DNA of 32,629 nt from Micromonospora sp. KC213 (GTDB taxonomy: Bacteria > Actinomycetota > Actinomycetes > Mycobacteriales > Micromonosporaceae). The first letter of the stretch is position 1. Each line of letters begins with the position of its first letter. Below are positions 21,969 to 28,315 of this stretch, piece after piece. Location of the stretch: positions 1 to 32,629 of the forward strand of contig NZ_SMKF01000053.1 in the NCBI RefSeq assembly GCF_004348325.1, read 5' to 3'. The translations under genes and the position numbers were made by a program. The notes beneath the pieces were generated by a model. That model did not search any database. It worked only from the letters and a program-made list of their open reading frames with translations, and was not told the origin of the DNA.

Positions 21969-22532
21969 TCAGCGAAATGTGCGCAGTACCATCTCGGCCA
22001 GTGCGGCGACATCAGCGTCGGCCATCGGCTCACCGGTCATGCCCATCCGGTGGATGAGCGTTCCGGTGACGACGTCCATGAGGAGCCGAATCCGGTGCGG
22101 CGGCTCGCCTAATTCGTCCTGGAGCGCGAGGCGGTATGGCTCCTGCAGCCGGGTGGACAGGATCTCACGCAGGGCCGGATCGTTGACGGCGTCACTGAAC
22201 ACGCCCGCAAGCGCTGCGCCAACCCCGGGTTCGCCGATCTTCGCCGCCAGCCAGTGGATGCCCGAAGATAGGACCTCGCCACGATCGGCGCCGTCGAACG
22301 GCATCCGGCCAAACGCGTCAATGAGGCAGTCGACGATCAGCGCGCCCTTCGAGGGCCATCGACGGTAGAGCGTCGTCTTCGCGACCCCCGCCGCCACCGC
22401 GATTCGATCCATCGTCGCGCCCGCATAACCCAGCTCGTGCACCGAGCGCAATGTGGCAGCGAAGACGGTCGCGTTCAGGTCCGAGCGAGGACGCCCGGCC
22501 GCAGACGAGGCCGCCACGGAGGAGGTGGGCAC
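21969..22532 (-). CDS. TetR family transcriptional regulator
   Basis: A 187-residue repressor. The N-terminal HTH (about residues 20-65) reads LRSVHELGYAGATMDRIAVAAGVAKTTLYRRWPSKGALIVDCL. The C-terminal ligand domain matches the TetR_C type found with AcrR-like members (GSSGIHWLAAKI, then DPALREILSTRL). The GTG at 22532 directly abuts a 17-bp palindrome, so the mRNA may be leaderless or start further in. It is divergent from an alpha/beta hydrolase gene, with two palindromes between. By position it represses that hydrolase and itself. The ligand is unknown, probably an ester or lipophilic compound. Confidence 0.9.
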   Translation of the reverse strand: MPTSSVAASSAAGRPRSDLNATVFAATLRSVHELGYAGATMDRIAVAAGVAKTTLYRRWPSKGALIVDCLIDAFGRMPFDGADRGEVLSSGIHWLAAKIGEPGVGAALAGVFSDAVNDPALREILSTRLQEPYRLALQDELGEPPHRIRLLMDVVTGTLIHRMGMTGEPMADADVAALAEMVLRTFR

Positions 22533-22549
22533 CAGGATAGGCTATCCTG
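22533..22549. promoter_or_regulatory. Palindrome 1 in the TetR/hydrolase intergenic region
   Basis: CAGGATAG-G-CTATCCTG is a perfect 17-bp palindrome that touches the TetR start codon. It is a candidate operator covering the leftward promoter or the initiation site. Confidence 0.65.
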
Positions 22550-22550
22550 C

Positions 22551-22579
22551 CACTTACGCTACCGTCAGTAGCGTAAGTG
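22551..22579. promoter_or_regulatory. Palindrome 2 in the TetR/hydrolase intergenic region
   Basis: CACTTACGCTAC-CGTCA-GTAGCGTAAGTG has perfect 12-bp arms and ends 14 bases before the hydrolase ATG. Length and symmetry are typical of a TetR operator. It differs in sequence from the neighbouring palindrome. Confidence 0.75.
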
Positions 22580-22593
22580 ACCTGGAGGACTCC

Positions 22594-23577
22594 ATGAGAG
22601 CCAAGGCCCCACTGCGCGCCCGCGTCATCCTCAGGGACACCCTGGACTGGGAGGCACTCACCGACGATCAGGTGATCGCCGTGCGCGAGAAGATCAATCG
22701 ACTGGGATCGTCTCGCGCAGCGCGGATCATCACCGGCCTGCCCGACCGTCGCGCTCGCATCGAGCAACGCACGATCAACCTTCCGGGCCGCCGCCTGAAC
22801 CTGCGGGTACACCGCCCGAACAACGCCGGTCCGAGGCTGCCGTTGATCCTCTCGTTCCACGGCGGAGGCTTCATCGTGGGAACCGCCGCGCAGAACGACT
22901 GGCTCAACAGCCACCTCGCGGCCCGCTGCCCAGCGGTGGTCGTGTCCGTGGAGTACCGCCTCGCCCCGGAGCACCCGCTGCCGGAGCCAATCGAGGACGG
23001 CTACGACACACTCGTCCGCCTGGCCGATGACCCCTTCGGCTGGGGCATCGACCCTGGGGCCGTCGCGGTCCTCGGCGAGAGCGCCGGCGGGACGCTCGCC
23101 GCGCTCATCGCGCTGCGCGCCCGCAAGGACGGCCCGCCGCTCCACGCCCAGGTGCTGACCTACCCGGCCACGGACTGGTCCGAAACCATGACCGACTACC
23201 CGTCGATCGCCGCGAACGCCGGCAACCCCGGGCTCTCCCTGTCTCGGCTGCACGCAAGCCGACGGCTGAGCGTGCCGCCAACCCTCGACCCGCGCAGCGT
23301 GTCTCCGGTGAGGGTCGACAATCTCGCCGATCTGCCACCGACGCTGGTCATCACCGGCGAACTGGACCCGGTAGACGACCAGGGGCGCCGATACGTCGAA
23401 CGGCTCCGCGCGGACGGCACCGACGTCCGTCTGACCTGCTACCCGGAGGCCATCCACGGCTTCCTCAGTACGCCCGGCCTGGTCCCAGCCGCCCGCCCCG
23501 CACGCCGCGAAATCCTCGCCTTCATGCGCGGCCACTTGCGCCCGACGACGAGCTCGACGGTGACAGCAGAGCGATGA
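22594..23577 (+). CDS. Alpha/beta hydrolase of the hormone-sensitive lipase family
   Basis: A 327-residue esterase. The oxyanion-hole motif HGGGF is near residues 89-93, the nucleophile elbow GESAGG (Ser) near 161-166, and the acid Asp is in GELDPVDDQG, with the catalytic His in EAIHGF near the C-terminus. YRLAPEHPLPEPIEDG is the family's conserved region between. It would cleave carboxylic esters of moderate size. ATG at 22594 follows TGGAGG. It is divergent from the TetR gene and separated from it by two palindromes. DUF1772 follows and is probably co-transcribed. Confidence 0.93.
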   Translation: MRAKAPLRARVILRDTLDWEALTDDQVIAVREKINRLGSSRAARIITGLPDRRARIEQRTINLPGRRLNLRVHRPNNAGPRLPLILSFHGGGFIVGTAAQNDWLNSHLAARCPAVVVSVEYRLAPEHPLPEPIEDGYDTLVRLADDPFGWGIDPGAVAVLGESAGGTLAALIALRARKDGPPLHAQVLTYPATDWSETMTDYPSIAANAGNPGLSLSRLHASRRLSVPPTLDPRSVSPVRVDNLADLPPTLVITGELDPVDDQGRRYVERLRADGTDVRLTCYPEAIHGFLSTPGLVPAARPARREILAFMRGHLRPTTSSTVTAER

Positions 23578-23709
23578 CCACCGCTGTCGCTGCTGGAACA
23601 AGGGAACAGTCCACCCTTCCCCTTGCGTCCGCCATGGCGACCATGCCTGATGCGCGCCCGCCCGGCCGACCCCTTCACTACGACCACAGTCACAACGGAG
23701 GCATCACCC

Positions 23710-24186
23710 ATGCGCGTCCGGATTGTCCAAGGAGTCTCTCTCCTGTCCACTGGTTTGCTCGCCGGCGCCTTCAGCTACGGTGCGGCCAATCTGGTCCCCA
23801 CCTTCAACGCCGTGCCGCTCGGGCTACGGCTCGACTTCCATACCGAACTGATGAAGACAAACGGAATCACCGTGCAAGGCGCGATGGCGGTTTCGACCCT
23901 CAGCACTCTCGCCTTGGCCGTACTGGCACGCGGCCGTGCCCGCGTCCTCGCCAGCACGGCCGGACTCCTAACCCTCGCCTCCTTCCTGATTACCCGGCTC
24001 GGAAACGTCCCGATCAACGCTCACATCAAGCAGTGGGCTGCCACCACCGCACCAGCCGACCACCCGGAGATCCTGCACCGCTGGGAGTTGTTCAACGACG
24101 CCCGTACCGTCACCGCCGTCACCGCGTTCGCCCTCCTCACCCTCCTCGCCCTGCAACCCACCGTCACGCCAGGTCGAGAACCGTGA
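23710..24186 (+). CDS. DUF1772 membrane protein (anthrone oxygenase-like)
   Basis: A 158-residue protein with four transmembrane segments, beginning VQGVSLLSTGLLAGAFSYGAANLVPTF. The family's NVPINAHIKQW block is present near residue 103, and HPEILHRWELFNDARTVTAVTAFALLTLLAL closes the last helices. Some DUF1772 members are anthrone oxygenases in polyketide pathways; in stand-alone operons their role is unknown. Start ATG at 23710 follows GGAGG. It lies 132 bases after the esterase stop, in the same direction, and may belong to its TetR-controlled unit. Confidence 0.87.
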   Translation: MRVRIVQGVSLLSTGLLAGAFSYGAANLVPTFNAVPLGLRLDFHTELMKTNGITVQGAMAVSTLSTLALAVLARGRARVLASTAGLLTLASFLITRLGNVPINAHIKQWAATTAPADHPEILHRWELFNDARTVTAVTAFALLTLLALQPTVTPGREP

Positions 24187-24442
24187 CGCGCGTCCGTCTC
24201 AGACCCTGGTAGATGAGGGTTTAGGTGTGTTGGTGGTGGGCTAGTCGGCGGGTCACCGCCGGGGTCCGGTGTTCGTGGCTCAGTCTCTGCCGCGGGCATC
24301 GGAAGGGACGGCGGGTGGCTCTCGCCGACAACGCAACGACGCTGGCCACGGTAGCCACGTCCGCCCCGACGAGCGCCCGGAACCGGACTTCTGCGGGTGA
24401 CCAAAACGGGCCGGTCGGACCGGCGGCCTTCCTCACCCCGTC
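24187..24442. other. Intergenic region at the broken end of the MerR-PP2C gene
   Basis: No gene was recognised. The minus strand stays open in places but shows no family signal. The truncated phosphatase domain ends at 24443, so this stretch probably replaced its missing C-terminal sequence. Confidence 0.4.
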
Positions 24443-25042
24443 TCAGCCGAACTCGACGTGCGGTGGCGGCGCCGGAGATGCCGCTAGACCTCGACCAGTC
24501 GGCACGTCGGCAAGTTCCAGCAGTTTGACGGCGTCGATCACCGCAGCGCTGGCAGCGGCGCCCCCGGGTCCGTGCATGCCGTCGGCGACAGTCAGCAGCC
24601 GCTCACTGGCGTACACGGCGTCTTCGTTGCTGTCACGCCCGGCACCGATGTCGCAACCGGCGGCGTGGCGGACGGTGAGAGCGGGTTTCGGTTCGGACAT
24701 GGCGGCGCCCCTTGCGGACAGGTCGTGGACGAGAAGTGCGGCCAGCCGTCCGCGTTGCGCCGTGTCGACGTTGACCTGCCGCCAGTACGCCCGGACAGCT
24801 TCGGCCGCTGCGGCCGGCTCCAGGTCGCACACGGCACGGACCTCGGCCAGCGGCATGCCGATGCGACGCAGCTCAGCGATCAGTCCGGCCCGCGGCAGCT
24901 GCCGCGGGTCGTAGAGCCGGTATCCGGAATCCGGATCGACCGCGGCTGGCGGCAGCAGTCCCAGCTCGTCGTACAGACGCAACGCCTTCGGCGTCAGTCG
25001 GGCCGCTCGGGCGAACGCCCCGATGGTCCACAGCTGCTGCAC
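24443..25042 (-). CDS. MerR regulator fused to a truncated PP2C phosphatase domain
   Basis: A 199-residue protein. Residues 4-75 are a MerR HTH (WTIGAFARAARLTPKALRLYDELGLLPPAAVDPDSGYRLYDPRQL), followed by a dimer helix to about 110. Residues 118-185 are the start of a PP2C serine/threonine phosphatase: AGCDIGAGRDSNEDAVYA, then LLTVADGMHGPGGAAASAAVIDAVKLLE, giving motifs 1 and 2 with metal-binding Asp. Everything after motif 2 is missing. The frame instead runs into a Pro/Ala tail and stops. Complete MerR-PP2C proteins are several hundred residues. It may still bind DNA but cannot be an active phosphatase. A palindrome and TTGACC lie upstream. Confidence 0.82.
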   Translation of the reverse strand: MQQLWTIGAFARAARLTPKALRLYDELGLLPPAAVDPDSGYRLYDPRQLPRAGLIAELRRIGMPLAEVRAVCDLEPAAAAEAVRAYWRQVNVDTAQRGRLAALLVHDLSARGAAMSEPKPALTVRHAAGCDIGAGRDSNEDAVYASERLLTVADGMHGPGGAAASAAVIDAVKLLELADVPTGRGLAASPAPPPHVEFG

Positions 25043-25093
25043 GTCGACATCCTCCTCGTGCAGTCACCACGACCGGCACGAACCAGGCTCGGT

Positions 25094-25114
25094 CCTACCC
25101 CAGGCGAAGGTCAA
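25094..25114 (-). promoter_or_regulatory. Imperfect palindrome with TTGACC upstream of the MerR-PP2C gene
   Basis: CCTACCCCAGGCGAAGG is an imperfect palindrome, and the minus strand reads TTGACC at 25114-25109. It lies 52-72 bases before the MerR start. A MerR-type autoregulatory site is plausible. No convincing -10 was found. Confidence 0.35.
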
Positions 25115-25235
25115 CATGAGCATTCGGCTCGCACGTGAGCATCGCCGCCCGCAGCCGAAGAGGCGGTGACCTGTTGGTTTACGCGAGGGACACCGTTTTC
25201 TTCGGCCGTGCCGGGCCGCCGTCGGTTCGATGCTC

Positions 25236-25661
25236 TCAGATCCGGGTCATGGTGCAGGTGTATCCGCCGCCGCCGGGGTAGGTCCATTCGCCGGTGACGG
25301 CGGTGCCGTCCGAATTGAAGGTGCCTTGGTAGTAGGCGGGGCTGCCCTTGGCGCCGGCCCAGATGGTGAGCGTGTCGCCGGTGAGTTCGTAGACGTAGTC
25401 GAACGTGTTGCCGGTGGCGTCGTAGAAACGCGAGACCACGTCTGTGCTGGCGGGCTCACCGAACGGGCGCAGGTTGCCGATCACCTCCAGGCCGGTGACC
25501 GGCTGGCCGTACTGGCTGAGCTCGACGTGCTGCAGGAGGAAGAACCGGCCGGGCATCCATTCGTACCGCACGGTCCCGTCGGCACCGCCGGTCACCTTCC
25601 AGGTGCCGACCAGGCGATTCAGGGCCTGCAGTTCGGCGCTCGGCTGCGGATTGTCAGTCAT
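25236..25661 (-). CDS. DUF1579-like beta-barrel protein
   Basis: A 141-residue soluble protein of lipocalin-like appearance with alternating beta strands: LNRLVGTWKVTGGADGTVRYEWMPGRFFLLQHVEL, then LEVIGNLRPF, then SRFYDATGNTFDYVYELTGDTLTIWAGAKGSPAYYQGTF, then GEWTYPGGGGYTCTMTRI. The order fits DUF1579-type proteins; function is unknown. ATG at 25661 follows GGAGG. Its 5' leader is a near-identical mirror image of the leader of the divergent DUF998 gene. It probably belongs to the same sigma-factor regulon as the DGPF/ECF42 pair downstream of that gene. Confidence 0.85.
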   Translation of the reverse strand: MTDNPQPSAELQALNRLVGTWKVTGGADGTVRYEWMPGRFFLLQHVELSQYGQPVTGLEVIGNLRPFGEPASTDVVSRFYDATGNTFDYVYELTGDTLTIWAGAKGSPAYYQGTFNSDGTAVTGEWTYPGGGGYTCTMTRI

Positions 25662-25692
25662 TGGTCCTCCATTCGGTGGGTGCTTGCCGCTA

Positions 25693-25720
25693 CCTCGGAA
25701 GCGACCCCCGCCCCTTGACA
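25693..25720 (-). promoter_or_regulatory. Candidate ECF promoter of the DUF1579-like gene
   Basis: The minus strand reads TGTCAA (25720-25715), then 17 bases, then CGAGG (25697-25693). This mirrors the promoter on the other side. Assignment to the ECF42-type sigma factor is inferred from conserved spacing and genomic linkage. Confidence 0.55.
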
Positions 25721-25754
25721 CCCACTGCCTGTGACTCAGACCACACAGATTGGC

Positions 25755-25782
25755 TGTCGAGATCGCCGGGTCGGTCACGAGG
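25755..25782 (+). promoter_or_regulatory. Candidate ECF promoter of the DUF998-DGPF-sigma operon
   Basis: TGTCGA (25755-25760), then 17 bases, then CGAGG (25778-25782). The leader to the DUF998 start follows. As I recall, TGTCGA is the reported -35 motif for ECF42 sigma factors; this should be verified. Autoregulation of the operon is implied. Confidence 0.6.
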
Positions 25783-25815
25783 TAGCGGCAAGAAGCCCAC
25801 CGAATGGAGGAAGCC

Positions 25816-26460
25816 ATGGCCACCATCGCTGTTCCCGCCGCCCACACCGTTCGCCGCCGCTCCGGGCGCCTGCTGCTGGCCGGTGCCCTGGCCGGGCCGG
25901 TGTTCTTCGCCTCGGCGATCATCCAGATGCTCACCCGTGCGGGGTTCGACATCACCCGGCACCCGATCAGCCAGCTCGCCACCGGCGATCTGGGTTGGAT
26001 CCAGATCGCCACTTTCGTGCTCGCCGGCCTCGGCGGACTGGCGCTGGCCTTCGGGATCAAGCGCACTCTCACCGACGGGACCGGTCGACGTGCGCTGCCG
26101 GTTCTCGTGGGAATCTTCGGCGTCGGGCTGATCGCGGCCGGCGTGTTCACCATGGACCCGGAGTACGGCTTCCCGGTCGGCACTGCCGACGGACCGGCCG
26201 CCCAGATGTCCTGGCACAGCGTCGTGCACTCGGCTGCGGCTGCCGTCGCCTTCACCGCGCTGGCCATCGCCGCCATCGTGCTCACCGTCCGCCACGTACG
26301 CCGCCGGGCCGTGCTGCCCACCGTGGCGAACGGGGCCGCCGCGCTGGTCCTGCTGCTGCCCATGTCACCTGATCACATGAGCATCCAGATCGCCGTCAAC
26401 GGCCTGGTCGCCTTCACCTGGACGACCGTCCTCGCCCTGTGGCTGCGCCGCGCCGCGTGA
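25816..26460 (+). CDS. DUF998 membrane protein
   Basis: A 214-residue integral membrane protein with about six hydrophobic helices. DUF998 features are the first helix GPVFFASAIIQMLTRAGFDITRHPISQLATGDLGWIQIATF, with the conserved His-Pro-x-Ser-x-Leu, then AAGVFTMDPEYGFPVG, and MSWHSVVHSAAAAVAF. Start ATG at 25816 follows GGAGG six bases upstream, so the in-frame ATG at 25804 is not preferred. The gene leads an operon: the DGPF gene starts 45 bases later and the sigma factor overlaps that. Function unknown; some DUF998 proteins are annotated as transporters or sensors without proof. Confidence 0.88.
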   Translation: MATIAVPAAHTVRRRSGRLLLAGALAGPVFFASAIIQMLTRAGFDITRHPISQLATGDLGWIQIATFVLAGLGGLALAFGIKRTLTDGTGRRALPVLVGIFGVGLIAAGVFTMDPEYGFPVGTADGPAAQMSWHSVVHSAAAAVAFTALAIAAIVLTVRHVRRRAVLPTVANGAAALVLLLPMSPDHMSIQIAVNGLVAFTWTTVLALWLRRAA

Positions 26461-26505
26461 GGCGACGTACCGTAGCCGAGAGAAACGATCACCAAGAGGA
26501 CGACG

Positions 26506-26877
26506 ATGAAATACCTGCTGCTCAGCTACACCCCGGCCGCGGCCTGGGACGCCGCGACCGCCGACACCCCCTCCGAGGAGGCCCTGGCCGCGTTCGCCGC
26601 GTACCAGAAGTTCGAGCAGGAACTGACCGCGACCGGCGAGTTCGTCACCAGCGAGGGCCTGGGCCACCCGGCGGTCAGCACCACTGTCCGCAAGACCTCG
26701 CACGGGGTGGTGGCCACCGACGGACCGTTCGCCGAACTCAAGGAGGTCCTGGCCAGCTTCGCCGTGATCGACGTGGCCAGTCACGAACGAGCCGTCGAGA
26801 TCGTCACCAGGATCGTCGACGTGCTCGGCGAGCCGATCGAGATCCGGCCGATCATGGGTGAGGATTTCACCGCGTGA
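26506..26877 (+). CDS. DGPF (YCII-related) domain protein
   Basis: A 123-residue protein of the YCII/DGPF family (MKYLLLSYTPAAAW at the start; TDGPFAELKEVLASFAVIDVAS carries the name-giving D-G-P-F motif at about residues 73-76). These small alpha/beta barrels have a conserved His-Asp pocket in YciI enzymes; in DGPF proteins the reaction is unknown. Their repeated neighbour is an ECF42 sigma factor, as here, where the last four bases overlap the sigma factor GTG. ATG at 26506 follows AGAGGACG. It is likely co-expressed with the sigma factor. Confidence 0.93.
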   Translation: MKYLLLSYTPAAAWDAATADTPSEEALAAFAAYQKFEQELTATGEFVTSEGLGHPAVSTTVRKTSHGVVATDGPFAELKEVLASFAVIDVASHERAVEIVTRIVDVLGEPIEIRPIMGEDFTA

Positions 26878-28115
26878 CCCCGGACGTCGAGCACCTGCTG
26901 CGCACCGAGGCGCCGCAGGTGCTCGGCGCGCTGGTACGCCGCTTCGGCCGCTTCGACCTCGCCGAGGACGCGGTACAGGAGGCGCTGCTGGCCGCCAGCC
27001 AGATGTGGCCGGTCGACGGTGTGCCGGACAACCCGCGCAGCTGGCTGATCCGGATCGGCTACCGCAAACTGGTCGACCTGCTGCGCTCCGAACAGGCCCG
27101 GCGCCGCCGCGAGCAGCACGCCGCAGCGGCCGACCTGGCCATGCGGGAACCGGCCCGCCAGGCCCAGCCGGCGCGGGAGACCGACGACAGCCTCACCCTG
27201 CTGCTGTTGTGCTGCCACCCGGCGCTGAGCCTGCCCTCTCAGGTGGCACTCACCCTGCGTGCGGTGGGCGGCCTGACCACCGACGAGATCGCCCACGCCT
27301 ACGGCACGACCGAGGCCACCATGGGTACCCGGATCAGCCGCGCCAAACAGCACCTGGCCCGTGCCGGCGCGCGCTTCACCGCCCCCACCGATGCCGACCG
27401 GGCCAGCCGGATCACCGCGGTGATGCACGTGCTCTACCTGATCTTCAACGAGGGCTACACCGCCACCACCGGCGAGACGCTCTCCCGCATCGACCTCACC
27501 CAGGAGGCGATCCGGCTGACCCGCATGCTCCGGCAGGCCCTGCCCGACGACGCCGAGGTGGCCGGGCTGCTCGCGCTGATGCTGCTCACCGAGGCTCGGC
27601 ACACCGCCCGTAGCAGCCCCGACGACGAACTGGTGCCGCTGGACGAACAGGACCGTACCCGGTGGAACACCGACCTGATCCGCGAAGGCACCACCCTGAT
27701 CGACGGCGTCTGGCCGCGGCGGCAGATAGGCCCGTACCAACTGCAGGCGGCGATCGCCGCCGTCCACGCGGCGAGCATGTCGCCGGAGCAGACCGACTGG
27801 CCGCAGATCGCCGCGCTCTACCTGTGGCTGGAACGACTCAACCCCACCCCTCCGGTACGACTGAGCCGGGTCGTCGCGGTGGCCAAGGCGTACGGGCCAA
27901 CCCGAGGGCTCGCGTTGCTGGACGACCTCAACCGCCGGTACCGCCTGAACCAGGAGCCACTGACCCGGCAACGCGAACGAGTCGTCCGCGCACACCTGCT
28001 CCAGCTGACCGGTGACACGGCCGGCGCAGCCACCCTGTACCGCGAAGCGGCCTCCCTGACCGACAACCAGGTCGAGCGGCGGTACCTGCTCGACCGTGCC
28101 CACCGGCTCGGCTGA
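26874..28115 (+). CDS. ECF42-type RNA polymerase sigma factor with C-terminal extension
   Basis: A 413-residue sigma-70-family factor, more than twice the length of a typical ECF. Region 2 (about residues 5-75) has FGRFDLAEDAVQEALLAA and NPRSWLIRIGYRKLVDLLR. Region 4 (about 115-170) has LPSQVALTLRAVGGLTTDEIAHAYGTTEATMGTRISRAKQHL. The C-terminal 240 residues hold the ECF42-type helical domain, including MHVLYLIFNEGYTATTGE, LLALMLLTEARHTAR, and LYLWLERLNPTPPVRLSRVVAVA, with TPR-like repeats to the end. ECF42 factors usually lack an anti-sigma gene and are thought to be controlled through this extension. GTG at 26874 overlaps the DGPF stop. It probably transcribes its own operon. Confidence 0.94.
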   Translation: MTPDVEHLLRTEAPQVLGALVRRFGRFDLAEDAVQEALLAASQMWPVDGVPDNPRSWLIRIGYRKLVDLLRSEQARRRREQHAAAADLAMREPARQAQPARETDDSLTLLLLCCHPALSLPSQVALTLRAVGGLTTDEIAHAYGTTEATMGTRISRAKQHLARAGARFTAPTDADRASRITAVMHVLYLIFNEGYTATTGETLSRIDLTQEAIRLTRMLRQALPDDAEVAGLLALMLLTEARHTARSSPDDELVPLDEQDRTRWNTDLIREGTTLIDGVWPRRQIGPYQLQAAIAAVHAASMSPEQTDWPQIAALYLWLERLNPTPPVRLSRVVAVAKAYGPTRGLALLDDLNRRYRLNQEPLTRQRERVVRAHLLQLTGDTAGAATLYREAASLTDNQVERRYLLDRAHRLG

Positions 28116-28201
28116 CCCGGCAGGGCCTGTGTGTGGCTTGCAGACCGCAGACAACGCTGAGACCGGAGGGTATCGATCACAGTCTGCTCCCGGCTGGGGC
28201 A

Positions 28202-28217
28202 TACCGTCCGTTTGGTA
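28202..28217. promoter_or_regulatory. Operator-like inverted repeat with no obvious gene
   Basis: TACC-N8-GGTA, within GCATACCGTCCGTTTGGTAG, resembles TetR-type operators. An ATG at 28222 follows at short distance, but its frame has no homology and overlaps the 3' end of the opposing exporter gene. It may be the control region of a gene lost from here. Confidence 0.3.
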
Positions 28218-28315
28218 GCACATGGGGGGCGAGAGACCCTGTCCAACCCCAGCAACCGAGCGCCCTCGCCGCAGCCCTACCGGTCGCGCAGGCCGGCACC
28301 TGCGCCCGACTGTGC

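Larger units (their letters stand above)
25665..25811. repeat. 33/34-bp inverted repeat duplicating the leader of two divergent genes
   Basis: The left arm (25665-25697) and right arm (25778-25811) are inverted copies. The shared parts are TCCTCCATTCGGTGGG and CTTGCCGCTACCTCG; the only difference is TG versus CTT in the middle. Each arm includes the Shine-Dalgarno of its gene. The 80-base spacer is not conserved except for the -35-like TGTCAA and TGTCGA hexamers placed symmetrically. Confidence 0.85.
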
